NCBI RefSeq assembly: GCF_003206615.1
Contig: NZ_PZJW01000001.1
Span: 1 to 64,000 of the forward strand
Length of the DNA: 64,000 nucleotides
Direction: 5' to 3'
DNA from: Salinicola acroporae
Lineage (GTDB): Bacteria; Pseudomonadota; Gammaproteobacteria; Pseudomonadales; Halomonadaceae
The position numbers and the translations under genes are program-made. Shown here piece by piece: positions 26,363 through 36,412 of the stretch. Numbering within the stretch: position 1 is the stretch's first letter; each line of letters opens with the position of its first letter. The notes under the pieces are model-generated. The model worked only from the letters and a program-made list of their open reading frames with translations, made no database searches and was not told where the DNA came from.

Positions 26363-26761
26363 ATGAAGATCTCACAGCTGGATCATCTGGTGCTGACGGT
26401 CGCCGATATCGATGCGACCTGCGATTTCTACGGCCGTGCGCTCGGCATGGAGCGGGTTGTCTTCGGCGAAGGCCGGATCGCCCTGGGCTTCGGCGAGCAG
26501 AAGATCAACCTGCATCGTCACGGCCGGGAATTCGAGCCCAAGGCAAACTGCCCCACGCCTGGCTCGGCGGATCTCTGCTTCCTCAGCGACACACCGCTGG
26601 AGCAGGTGATCAGCCACCTCGAGGGCGAAGAGATCACGATCATCGAAGGCCCGGTGGATCGGACCGGCGCCACCGGGCCGATCCGTTCCATCTACCTTCG
26701 CGATCCCGACAAAAACCTGATCGAGATCGCCAATCGCATGGAGGAATCTCGCGATGACTGA
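26363..26761 (+). CDS. VOC-family (glyoxalase-like) metalloprotein
   Basis: A 132-residue vicinal-oxygen-chelate protein. It starts MKISQLDHLVLTVADIDATC, followed by FYGRALGM, has KINLHRHG and ends with YLRDPDKNLIEIAN, giving the His...His...Glu metal pattern of the fold. VOC enzymes include glyoxalases, epimerases and dioxygenases; the substrate here is unknown. Its place between acyl-CoA dehydrogenase and MmgE/PrpD genes, as in the Pseudomonas cluster, suggests it handles a C5 intermediate. It overlaps the next gene by 8 nt. Confidence 0.83.
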   Translation: MKISQLDHLVLTVADIDATCDFYGRALGMERVVFGEGRIALGFGEQKINLHRHGREFEPKANCPTPGSADLCFLSDTPLEQVISHLEGEEITIIEGPVDRTGATGPIRSIYLRDPDKNLIEIANRMEESRDD

Positions 26762-28118
26762 CCTGGCCCATGATCGAACGCGAGAACTGGCAGGCTTTCT
26801 GGCAGAGCTCCGCTACGCCCACATCCCGCAAGACGTCGTCGAGCGCTGCCAGGCCTACTACCTGGACTGGCTGGGCTCGGCGCTGGCCGGCAAGAACCAC
26901 GCACCGATTCCGTTATTCGAGCAGTACAGCCAACTCATGGGACCGAGCGACGGCGGCTGCCAGCAATTGACCGACCGGCGCATGACGTCGCCGCATTTCG
27001 CCGCGCTGGTCAACGCGGCCGCCTCGCATGTGGTCGAGCAGGACGATCTGCACAACAGCTCAGTGCTGCACCCCGCCACCGTGGTCTTTCCCGCCGCGCT
27101 GGCGACCGCCCAGGATCTGGGCAGCAGTGGCCGGGATCTCATTACTGCCGCCGTCGCCGGTTACGAAGCGGGAATTCGAATCGGCGAATTTCTGGGCCGC
27201 TCGCATTACCGTGTCTTTCATACCACCGGCACCGCCGGGACGCTGGCCGCCGCTGTCGCAGCGGGCAAGCTGATGGAACTCGACACCGACGGTTTCGTGA
27301 ACCTGCTCGGCAACGCCGGCACCCAGGCGGCGGGGCTGTGGGAATTTCTGCGCGACGCCGCCGACTCCAAGCAGCTGCACACCGCCAAGGCAGCTTCCGA
27401 CGGTATTCTTGCCGCCTACATGACCCAAAGCGGTCTGACAGGTGCCAGGCATATTCTCGAAGGTCCGCAGGGAATGGCTGCGGGAATGTCGACCGATGCC
27501 GACCCGAGCCGGCTGACGGACCGACTCGGCGAGCGCTGGGCGCTGACCGAAACCTCGTTCAAGTTCCACGCCTCCTGTCGCCATACGCATCCGGCGGCGG
27601 ATGCCCTGCTGGCATTGATGCAACGGGAGGCACTGACCCACGACGCCATCGAGACCGTCACGGCGAGAGTCCACCAGGCGGCGATCGACGTGCTCGGACC
27701 AGTGGTCGACCCGCGCACCATCCATCAGGCCAAGTTTTCGATGGGGAGCGTGCTTGGGTTAATCGCGGTTCATGGCGATGCCAGCCTGGCCAGCTTCCGG
27801 GATCAGGCCCTGCAAGACGAGGCAGTGGCCAGTTTCCGCCAGCGTGTGTCGATGGTGCTGGACCCGGAAGTGGATGAGGCCTACCCCCGGCGTTGGCTGG
27901 GGCGGGTCGAGGTCACGACCCGCGACGGTCGTCGCTTGAGCGCGGCCATCGATGAACCCAAGGGCGATCCGGGCAACACCCTGAGCCGGGACGAGCTGGA
28001 GGCGAAGTTCCGCCGTCTCGTGATCTTCTCGGGTGCCGCCAGTGATGACGAAGTCGTCAGGCTGATCGCCCACGCCTGGAACCTGCCCTCGGTGGCGCGC
28101 CTCGAGCCGCTGCTATGA
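26754..28118 (+). CDS. MmgE/PrpD-family protein (2-methylcitrate dehydratase / aconitate decarboxylase superfamily)
   Basis: A 454-residue MmgE/PrpD protein with the family start (Thr-Arg-Glu-Leu-Ala-Gly-Phe), the conserved AAASHVVEQDDLHNSSVLHP segment (His/Asp active-site region), YEAGIRIGEFLG, and TSFKFHASCRHTHPAADALL. The superfamily includes PrpD and the itaconate-forming aconitate decarboxylases. In an itaconate-type operon it may act on a hydroxylated or isomeric C5/C6 acid; the reaction is not evident. It is translationally coupled to the VOC gene and is followed by ict after 49 bp. Confidence 0.85.
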   Translation: MTDLAHDRTRELAGFLAELRYAHIPQDVVERCQAYYLDWLGSALAGKNHAPIPLFEQYSQLMGPSDGGCQQLTDRRMTSPHFAALVNAAASHVVEQDDLHNSSVLHPATVVFPAALATAQDLGSSGRDLITAAVAGYEAGIRIGEFLGRSHYRVFHTTGTAGTLAAAVAAGKLMELDTDGFVNLLGNAGTQAAGLWEFLRDAADSKQLHTAKAASDGILAAYMTQSGLTGARHILEGPQGMAAGMSTDADPSRLTDRLGERWALTETSFKFHASCRHTHPAADALLALMQREALTHDAIETVTARVHQAAIDVLGPVVDPRTIHQAKFSMGSVLGLIAVHGDASLASFRDQALQDEAVASFRQRVSMVLDPEVDEAYPRRWLGRVEVTTRDGRRLSAAIDEPKGDPGNTLSRDELEAKFRRLVIFSGAASDDEVVRLIAHAWNLPSVARLEPLL

Positions 28119-28167
28119 GCCGGCGACCCGTCGGCATCGAATTTCCATTTCGCGCACAGGACCCCTC

Positions 28168-29367
28168 ATGACTGCTCAACCACCTCGTCCGCTGGATGGC
28201 ATCACCGTCGTCAGCCTGGAACACGCCATCGCCGCGCCCTTCTGCACCCGCCAGCTCGCGGACCAGGGGGCTAGGGTGATCAAGGTCGAACGCCCCGGTG
28301 TCGGCGATTTCGCCCGCGGCTACGACGAGCGAGTTCACGGCCTGTCGTCGCACTTCGTCTGGACCAACCGTTCGAAGGAGAGCCTGACCCTCAATCTCAA
28401 GCACGAGGCTGCGGCGCCGATACTCGACGATCTGCTCGGCGAGGCGGATGTGCTGGTGCAGAATCTGGCGCCCGGGGCCGCGGCCCGAATGGGGCTCGGC
28501 TTCGATACGTTGCACGCGCGCTTCCCCAAGCTGATCGTGTGCGACATCTCCGGCTACGGTGAAGGCGGCCCCTACGAGACCAAGAAGGCGTACGACCTGC
28601 TGATCCAGAGCGAGGCAGGATTTCTCTCCGTCACCGGCGGCCCGGAACCCGATGCCATGGCCAAGGCAGGCTGTTCGGTCGCCGATATCGCCGCCGGCAT
28701 GTACGCCTACAGCAACATCCTTTCTGCGCTGCTGCTTCGCGGGCGGACCGGCGAGGGCTCGCACATCGACGTCTCGATGCTGGAGAGCCTGGTCGAGTGG
28801 ATGGGTTACCCGATGTATTACGCCTTCGACGGCGCGACCCCCCCACCTCGTGCCGGCGCGTCCCACTCCACGATCTATCCCTATGGCCCCTTCCCGACCG
28901 GCGACGGCGGTACGGTCATGCTCGGCCTGCAGAACGAGCGGGAGTGGCAGCTGTTCTGCGAGAAGGTGATGGAACAGCCCGCGTTGGCCGCGGATGAACG
29001 CTTCGATGCCAACTTCAAGCGTTCGGCCAATCGCGCCGCCCTGCGCGAGCTGATCGACGCGGTCTTCGTCGACCTCACGGCGGAGCAGGTGATAGCGCGA
29101 CTGGAAAACGCCCAGATCGCCAACGCCCACGTCAACGACATGGCCGGTGTGTGGAACCATCCGCAGTTGGCCGCGAGAGATCGCTGGCGCGACGTGATCA
29201 CCCCTGGCGGACAGGTACCGGCCGCGTTGCCGCCTGGCCGCAACGCGGCTTACGAGCCACGCATGGACGCGGTCCCCGCACTGGGCGAACACAGCGCGAC
29301 TATCCTCAAGCAACTGGGCTACCCCGACGAGGAGGTGAACAGCCTGCGTCAGGCCGGTACGATCTGA
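28168..29367 (+). CDS. ict: CaiB/BaiF family III CoA-transferase, probable itaconate CoA-transferase
   Basis: A 399-residue family III CoA-transferase. It starts with the typical PLDGITVVSLEHAIAAPFC, has YDEx...FVWTNRSKESLTLNLK and a likely nucleophile Asp143 in AYDLLIQSEAG, followed by GGPEPDAMAKAGCSVADIAAG. Itaconate CoA-transferase moves CoA from succinyl-CoA to itaconate. Substrate assignment rests on its neighbours (hydratase upstream, lyase downstream), the trio Ict-Ich-Ccl being the known itaconate pathway. GGA-rich leader at 28158-28163 gives a fair ribosome binding site. Confidence 0.8.
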   Translation: MTAQPPRPLDGITVVSLEHAIAAPFCTRQLADQGARVIKVERPGVGDFARGYDERVHGLSSHFVWTNRSKESLTLNLKHEAAAPILDDLLGEADVLVQNLAPGAAARMGLGFDTLHARFPKLIVCDISGYGEGGPYETKKAYDLLIQSEAGFLSVTGGPEPDAMAKAGCSVADIAAGMYAYSNILSALLLRGRTGEGSHIDVSMLESLVEWMGYPMYYAFDGATPPPRAGASHSTIYPYGPFPTGDGGTVMLGLQNEREWQLFCEKVMEQPALAADERFDANFKRSANRAALRELIDAVFVDLTAEQVIARLENAQIANAHVNDMAGVWNHPQLAARDRWRDVITPGGQVPAALPPGRNAAYEPRMDAVPALGEHSATILKQLGYPDEEVNSLRQAGTI

Positions 29368-29459
29368 CGGGTACTCCCCGGAGACCGGCTGACGCTGGGC
29401 ATCCCTCGCTCACGCAGCCATTCATCCACCACGCATTCGTCACCGCAAGGAACCGGCTC

Positions 29460-30284
29460 ATGCCCTTGACCACTCCACCTCGCTCGGCCCTGTTCGTGCC
29501 GGCCAATCGCCCCGAACGCATTCCCAAGGCGCTGGCCAGCGGCGCCGACATCGTTATCGTCGATCTGGAGGATGCCGTCGCGCCAGCAGCGAGACCGATG
29601 GCCCGTCAGGCGTTAAGTGATTTTCTCGAGACGGCATCGCCGGGCGCCGTCTGGGTCCGGATCAATGCCGCGGACACCGCTGACTTTCTCGAGGATCTCG
29701 CGCTCTGCCGGGATCAAACGGGCATCGCCGGGCTCGTCGTGCCCAAAGCGGAAAGCACCCGGAGTCTGGCTCAGGTGGAGGCACTCGGCTATCCGATGAT
29801 TCCGCTGATCGAGAGCGCCAAGGGCCTCGACCATCTGGATAAGCTGGCGCAAGTCGACGGTGTCGTCCAGTTGAGCTTCGGCGCGCTGGACCTCAGTCTG
29901 GATCTTGGCATCGAGCCGGGTAGCGAAGGGGGGGATTGGATGCTGAACCAGGCACGCTATCAGATCATCCTGCAGTCGCGTCTGGCCGGGCTCGCGGCCC
30001 CCATCGAGACCGTGCATCCCGAATTCCGCGACATGGGCGTCATCCAGCGCGCCGCCAGACGGGCCGTCGAGATGGGCTTTGGCGGCATGCTCTGTATTCA
30101 CCCGAGCCAGGTCACGCTGGTCAACGATACGTTCCTGCCTACCGCCGACCAGTTGGCCTGGGCAAAGCGCGTGATCGCAGCGGCCGAGCAGGACGCCGGA
30201 GCCGGGCAAATAGACGGCCAGATGATCGACGCACCGGTCATGGCCCGGGCCCGACGGCTCGTCGCCAGCGCCGATCGGGGCTGA
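29460..30284 (+). CDS. ccl: HpcH/HpaI-type citramalyl-CoA lyase
   Basis: A 274-residue citrate-lyase-beta-like (CitE/HpcH) protein with RSALFVPANRPERIPKAL, ADIVIVDLEDAVAP, the IPLIESAKGL strand and FGALDLSLDLG. The family uses a metal to cleave (hydroxy)acyl-CoA; here the expected step is (S)-citramalyl-CoA to acetyl-CoA and pyruvate, the last step of itaconate breakdown. ATG 29460 has AAGGA 8 nt upstream; in-frame sequence before it is not conserved-looking. Confidence 0.82.
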   Translation: MPLTTPPRSALFVPANRPERIPKALASGADIVIVDLEDAVAPAARPMARQALSDFLETASPGAVWVRINAADTADFLEDLALCRDQTGIAGLVVPKAESTRSLAQVEALGYPMIPLIESAKGLDHLDKLAQVDGVVQLSFGALDLSLDLGIEPGSEGGDWMLNQARYQIILQSRLAGLAAPIETVHPEFRDMGVIQRAARRAVEMGFGGMLCIHPSQVTLVNDTFLPTADQLAWAKRVIAAAEQDAGAGQIDGQMIDAPVMARARRLVASADRG

Positions 30285-31792
<1,508 letters not shown>

Positions 31793-31803
31793 CCGAGCCG
31801 ACC

Positions 31804-32445
31804 ATGACACGTTTCCTGCGTGCCTGGGCGCATCTGGAGGAGGGCCTGGTGGCCTTCCTCCTCGCCCTCATGACCCTGGTGACCTTCAGCTACGTGATGG
31901 TCAACAACCTCTATACCGTCTTCTACGATGCAGCGGACCTGTTCCCGTTCGCGGAAACGCCGCTCTTCGCGATCGGTGATTTCATCATCGATCTGGCCCA
32001 GGAGATGACCTGGAGCATCGCCTTGACCAAGGCGTGCTTCGCCTGGCTGATCTTCCTGGGTATCGCCTATATCGTGCGCATCGGCGCCAACATCGGCGTC
32101 GACCTGCTCGTCAGGCTAATGCCGGAGCGTGCACGACGCGGCGTGGGCATTCTCACCTGCCTGATCTGCATCGCCTATACCGCACTGTTCGCCATCTCCA
32201 GCTACAGCTGGGTCATGGCGCTGATGCGTGCCGGCATCGGTGCCGAGGACCTGGACCAGTACGGGGTTCTGCAGTGGCACATCACGATCATCGTGCCGAT
32301 CGGTTTCACCCTGGTGCTGATACGCCTGATCGAAGTCCTGATCCGGATGCTGCGCGGCCAGCAGATCACCATGGAACTGAGCAACGAATCCACCGACGCC
32401 CTGAAACTCCAGGACGAGGCCGGTACCGAGGAGAAGCCGACATGA
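31804..32445 (+). CDS. dctQ: TRAP transporter small membrane subunit DctQ
   Basis: A 213-residue DctQ protein with four membrane segments (about residues 15-38, 75-97, 117-140, 155-178) and a hydrophilic C-tail. It bridges DctP and DctM. It is longer than many DctQ proteins because of an extended first loop. It overlaps dctM by 4 nt (ATGA) and follows dctP after 11 nt. Confidence 0.9.
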   Translation: MTRFLRAWAHLEEGLVAFLLALMTLVTFSYVMVNNLYTVFYDAADLFPFAETPLFAIGDFIIDLAQEMTWSIALTKACFAWLIFLGIAYIVRIGANIGVDLLVRLMPERARRGVGILTCLICIAYTALFAISSYSWVMALMRAGIGAEDLDQYGVLQWHITIIVPIGFTLVLIRLIEVLIRMLRGQQITMELSNESTDALKLQDEAGTEEKPT

Positions 32446-33725
32446 CCATCGCCTTTCTGTTCGTGGTGCTCTTCGGCCTGCTCTTCATCAATGTGCCGAT
32501 CGCGTTTTCGCTGGGCATCGCCAGCTCGCTGACCATCATGCTGTTCAGCCAGGATTCGCTGAGCTCGCTGGCGATCAAGTTGTTCGAGACCTCCGAACAC
32601 TACACCCTGCTGGCGATCCCGTTCTTCATCCTCGCCGGCGCCTTCATGACCAGCGGTGGCGTAGCGAAACGCCTGATCAATTTCGCCAATGCCTGCGTCG
32701 GCCATATTCGCGGCGGTCTGGCGATCGCCTCGGTGCTCGCCTGCGTGATGTTCGCGGCCCTTTCCGGTTCGTCTCCGGCCACGGTCGCCGCCGTCGGCTC
32801 GGTGGTGATCGCCGGGATGGCGCGGTCCGGCTACACCAAGGACTTCGCTACCGGCATCGTCTGCAACGCCGGTACCCTGGGCATCCTGATCCCCCCCTCG
32901 ATCGTGATGGTGGTCTACGCCACGGTCACCGAAAGTTCCGTCGGCAAGATCTTCGTTGCGGGTATCGTACCCGGCCTGTTGCTGGGCCTGATCCTGATGG
33001 TTGCGATCTACATCGTCGCGCGGATCAAGAAGATGCCGGCCCTGCCGCGGCCGTCGATCGGCGAGTTCCTCGCCACCGCCCGCAAGGCGAGCTGGGGATT
33101 GCTGACCATCGTGATCGTGCTGGGCGGCATCTACGGCGGGTTCTTCACGCCCACCGAAGCCGCTGCCGTGGCCGCGGTCTATGCCGGTTTCGTCGCGCTG
33201 TTCGTCTATCGCGACATCACCCTCAGGCAGTGCCCCGGCGTGCTGCTCGACGCCGCCAAGCTCTCGGTGGTGCTGATGTTCATCATCGCCAACGCGATGC
33301 TGTTCGCCCATGTCCTGACCACGGAGCAGATCCCGCAGACCATTACGGCGTGGGTCGTCGAGCAGGGTTTCTCGCCGATCACCTTCCTGCTGGTGGTGAA
33401 TATCGTGCTGCTGGTGGCGGGGTCGTTCATGGAGCCGTCGGCGATCATTCTGATCCTGGCCCCGATCCTGTTCCCGGTCGCCGCCCAGTTGGGCATCGAC
33501 CCGATCCACTTCGGCATCATCATGGTGGTCAACATGGAGATCGGCCTGGTGACGCCACCGGTGGGCCTGAACCTGTTCGTGGCATCGGCCGTCACCGGCA
33601 TGCCGCTGACACGCACGATACGGGCGGCAACGCCGTGGCTGTTCCTGCTGCTCGGCTTCCTGCTGCTGGTGACCTACGTGCCCTTCCTCTCGCTCGGTCT
33701 GCCGAACTGGCTGGGAATGCCGTAA
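32442..33725 (+). CDS. dctM: TRAP transporter large membrane subunit DctM
   Basis: A 427-residue DctM protein with about 12 membrane segments and the family signatures FFILAGAFMTSGG, ALSGSSPATVAAVGSVV, GTLGILIPPSIVMVVYA and MEIGLVTPPVGLNLFV. It is the sodium-driven permease. The start at 32442 overlaps dctQ and leaves the normal DctM length; an upstream in-frame reading runs through dctQ and is not used. A strong terminator follows. Confidence 0.94.
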   Translation: MTIAFLFVVLFGLLFINVPIAFSLGIASSLTIMLFSQDSLSSLAIKLFETSEHYTLLAIPFFILAGAFMTSGGVAKRLINFANACVGHIRGGLAIASVLACVMFAALSGSSPATVAAVGSVVIAGMARSGYTKDFATGIVCNAGTLGILIPPSIVMVVYATVTESSVGKIFVAGIVPGLLLGLILMVAIYIVARIKKMPALPRPSIGEFLATARKASWGLLTIVIVLGGIYGGFFTPTEAAAVAAVYAGFVALFVYRDITLRQCPGVLLDAAKLSVVLMFIIANAMLFAHVLTTEQIPQTITAWVVEQGFSPITFLLVVNIVLLVAGSFMEPSAIILILAPILFPVAAQLGIDPIHFGIIMVVNMEIGLVTPPVGLNLFVASAVTGMPLTRTIRAATPWLFLLLGFLLLVTYVPFLSLGLPNWLGMP

Positions 33726-33759
33726 CGGACGAGACAGGCCACCACTGCATGCCATCGTC

Positions 33760-33789
33760 GAGGGCGCCATTACGGCGCCCTCTCTCTTT
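33760..33789 (+). terminator. Terminator after dctM
   Basis: A perfect 9-bp stem GAGGGCGCC/GGCGCCCTC with a 5-nt loop, followed by TCTCTTT. It closes the itaconate/TRAP transcription unit and lies between it and the opposing kinase-like gene. Confidence 0.85.
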
Positions 33790-33845
33790 GCGGGCGGCCA
33801 TTGTCCCCCGCGTTCTGACCTCGTCGCCCGACGAATCGAGAGCGG

Positions 33846-35561
33846 CTACTTCAGCCACCAGGACAGGATCAGCAGCAGCAGTAGCACAGTGGCAATGGCC
33901 TGCCATACGTTAGCCGGCTCCCGCCACGGCCGCCTCCCCTCCTCGTCGCCTTTCGGCGCGGGACGGAGATGGTAGGCAAGCTCCGTGATCCTGCGGAACC
34001 TCAGCGCCCGTAGCGGATCAAGGGAGCGCCGCAGCGCATCGTCGAGATCACCGCTGATCGCCGGGTTGCTCAATTGCGCGCGCCGATAGGTCATCTGCTC
34101 CAGATCGGTATGGCTACGCAGATGGTTGGGCAGGAGGGTGTATGGCAGATGGCCGGTGAGCATCCAGTAGATGGTGGAAGCCAATGAATACTGGTCGCTG
34201 CGCCGACCGACCTCGGTATCCAGCGCATATTCCGGCGCGCTGTGTTCGTTCAGCCCGACCTGACGCGCCAGTTGACGTGCCTCGCCCTGGGCGTCGCCCT
34301 CACGTTTGTGGCAGGCTCCGAAATCGGTCAGCAGCAGGTTGCCATGCCGGTCGATCAGGATGTTGTCGGGATGAATGTGCTGATGCAACACGTCGTGGCG
34401 GTGTAGCGCCTGCACGGCCTTGACCAGTTGCCGCGCGATCTCGAGACGCTGCTCGAGACTGGCCTGGGGGTGTCGTCCCAGCCATTCGGTCAGCGTCTCG
34501 CCATCGACGTAGCTCATCAAATAGTAGAGATAACGTCGTGGCCGAGCCGGCTCCATCACCTTGACCACGAACGGCGAGTTGACCCTTTCGACGACCCACT
34601 GCTGCAAGCCGAAGTGCTCGAGATAGACGTTGCGCGTGGAGAGCTCGGGGCTGGGCGCCTTCATCACCATGTCGCGGCCGGTGCGCACGTCGCGCACCCG
34701 GTAGAGTCGCGCCTTGGCGGTTCGGGAGAGCACGTCGACGACCTCCAGGCCGTCGAGCCGTTCGCCTTGGGCCAGCTCCGGCGGCACCGGCAGATGGTGA
34801 TAGACGCGCGGCGGTTCGTCCGGTTCGTCGTCCGGGAGCCGGTCGACACGCACCAGCTGGAAACAGAACTGGTTGGCGTTGTAGCCCCGCTCGATCGCCC
34901 GCTGATTGGCCGCCTCGGCGAGCCGCTCGCAGGCGGCGTCCAGATCGCTGACGTCGGCCCGGATCAGTTGCACGTACTCCGACGGTACCAGGGTGCCGCG
35001 GACCGCCTGGGTCATGAACAGGAACAGATCGCCCTGCTTGAGCGAAAAGGTCGAGTAGTCGATGTCCACGTGGCCATCCATCCCCAGCGCCCGGGAGGGA
35101 TAGCGATATCCGCCCAGGTCGGTGACGTGATCCCGGGTCAGTTGCTCGAACTCCGCGCCCCGGATGCGGTAGACCAGGGTATCGCCCATGTGGAACAGGT
35201 GAGCGTCATGCTGATGAAAGATCATCGCCGACAGCGAGCAGATGTAACTCCCCCCTTCGATATAACCGCTCTGACTGTGACACCAACTGTTCAGGGCACG
35301 CAGTACGCGGGTCGCGGAGGTCTTGATGTCCCAGTGCTCGGGAGTCGAGTAGTAGTCGGCGAGGAACCCCCGCACACTGAGATCGCCGGCCTGCTTGGCG
35401 ATCGAGTTGCGCCAGGTGGAGTCGCTGATCAGCGCACAGCCACCCTTGGAGACCAGTTGCTCGCCCTGGGGAATCTGAACCGACATCGAGCTACGATGAC
35501 GATGCAGATCCGGTGCGACAAAGGCCTGACCGTAGGTCAACGACAGTGAGCTTTTCGACAA
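33846..35561 (-). CDS. PP2C-phosphatase/protein-kinase fusion with degenerate active sites and a C-terminal membrane anchor
   Basis: A 571-residue protein. Residues about 1-240 are PP2C-like, about 270-520 a Hanks-type kinase fold, and 552-568 a membrane helix. In the PP2C part the usual DG is DS (47-48), GDS is GDT (126-128), the (S/T)DG metal motif is TQA (184-186) and the DN motif is NAN (228-230). In the kinase part Lys301 and DFG (413-415) remain, but HRDxKPxN reads HQHIHPDN (393-400), so the catalytic Asp and the following Lys are both His. Intact members of this fusion family are probable active phosphatase/kinases; this copy looks like a membrane-tethered pseudoenzyme. The gene stands alone, between dctM and ppa. 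A link to T6SS control is only suggested by tagF. Confidence 0.85.
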   Translation of the reverse strand: MSKSSLSLTYGQAFVAPDLHRHRSSMSVQIPQGEQLVSKGGCALISDSTWRNSIAKQAGDLSVRGFLADYYSTPEHWDIKTSATRVLRALNSWCHSQSGYIEGGSYICSLSAMIFHQHDAHLFHMGDTLVYRIRGAEFEQLTRDHVTDLGGYRYPSRALGMDGHVDIDYSTFSLKQGDLFLFMTQAVRGTLVPSEYVQLIRADVSDLDAACERLAEAANQRAIERGYNANQFCFQLVRVDRLPDDEPDEPPRVYHHLPVPPELAQGERLDGLEVVDVLSRTAKARLYRVRDVRTGRDMVMKAPSPELSTRNVYLEHFGLQQWVVERVNSPFVVKVMEPARPRRYLYYLMSYVDGETLTEWLGRHPQASLEQRLEIARQLVKAVQALHRHDVLHQHIHPDNILIDRHGNLLLTDFGACHKREGDAQGEARQLARQVGLNEHSAPEYALDTEVGRRSDQYSLASTIYWMLTGHLPYTLLPNHLRSHTDLEQMTYRRAQLSNPAISGDLDDALRRSLDPLRALRFRRITELAYHLRPAPKGDEEGRRPWREPANVWQAIATVLLLLLILSWWLK

Positions 35562-35678
35562 CGGCTTTCTCCCGATTGATCGACGAAAGGCGACGGATGC
35601 TCCTGCCCCGAGACCGACACCTCCGATGACATCGGCGTTTCCGCGTCGAGGTTTTCGGATGGCGGTTCTTGGCCCGGG

Positions 35679-35708
35679 TTGGTAATCGGCCTAGCCTATT
35701 CGTATAAT
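35679..35708 (+). promoter_or_regulatory. Probable sigma-70 promoter of ppa
   Basis: A consensus -10 TATAAT at 35703-35708 with TTGGTA at 35679-35684 (18-bp spacer), 54 bp before the ppa start. Confidence 0.65.
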
Positions 35709-35761
35709 TCCCCGGATTTTCGCCCGCTGGTGTTCAACCTGCAAACCGCAAGGACTCAACG

Positions 35762-36292
35762 ATGAGTTTCGACAAGATTCCCGCCGGAAAGGATCTCCCC
35801 AACGACGTGTACGTGGCGATCGAGATTCCCGCCAACCATGCGCCGATCAAATATGAAATCGACAAGGAGATGGACGCGCTGGTGGTCGACCGCTTCATGG
35901 CCACGCCGATGTTCTATCCGGCCAACTACGGTTTCATCCCGAACACGCTGGCCGATGATGGCGACCCCCTCGACGCGCTGGTGGTCACGCCCTACCCGGT
36001 CCAGCCCGGTAGCGTGATCCGCGCTCGCCCGGTGGGGGTGCTCAACATGTCGGACGAAGCCGGCGAGGACGCCAAGCTGGTTTGCGTGCCTCACGAGAAG
36101 CTGAGCGCGCTCTACGACGACGTGCACGAGGTCACCGACCTGCCGGAGCTGCTGCGTCAGCAGATCGCCCACTTCTTCGAGAACTACAAGGATCTCGAGA
36201 AAGGCAAATGGGTCAAAATCGACTCCTGGGACGGCGCCGACGCCGCCCGCAAGGCGATCGAGAAAGCCGTCAGCGCCTACGAGAACGAGTAA
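35762..36292 (+). CDS. ppa: Inorganic pyrophosphatase
   Basis: A 176-residue family I pyrophosphatase with [39 protein letters not shown] (in part; the metal-binding Asp cluster), and [16 protein letters not shown] at the C-terminus. It hydrolyses pyrophosphate to drive biosynthesis. It has its own promoter and a strong terminator, so it is monocistronic. Confidence 0.97.
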   Translation: MSFDKIPAGKDLPNDVYVAIEIPANHAPIKYEIDKEMDALVVDRFMATPMFYPANYGFIPNTLADDGDPLDALVVTPYPVQPGSVIRARPVGVLNMSDEAGEDAKLVCVPHEKLSALYDDVHEVTDLPELLRQQIAHFFENYKDLEKGKWVKIDSWDGADAARKAIEKAVSAYENE

Positions 36293-36343
36293 GCATCACG
36301 CCCCCCCGGCCCAGCCGCCGGCTCCGTTGGCGGCACCGACGAC

Positions 36344-36380
36344 AAAACGCCGCTCCGGCATCAATCCCGGGGCGGCGTTT
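36344..36380 (+). terminator. Terminator between ppa and the DUF2333 gene
   Basis: Stem AAACGCCGC (36345-36353) with GCGGCGTTT (36372-36380), extended by further GC pairs and flanked by A on one side and T on the other. It can serve ppa on the plus strand and possibly the opposing gene. Confidence 0.75.
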
Positions 36381-36412
36381 CGCGTTGTAGTGCAGATTCT
36401 GGAGTGTGACGC

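Noticed and set aside
32202-33770. A 522-codon open frame antisense to dctM
   Set aside because: Composition is dominated by His, Asp, Arg and Gln, typical of the complement of membrane-protein codons; dctM on the other strand is certain.
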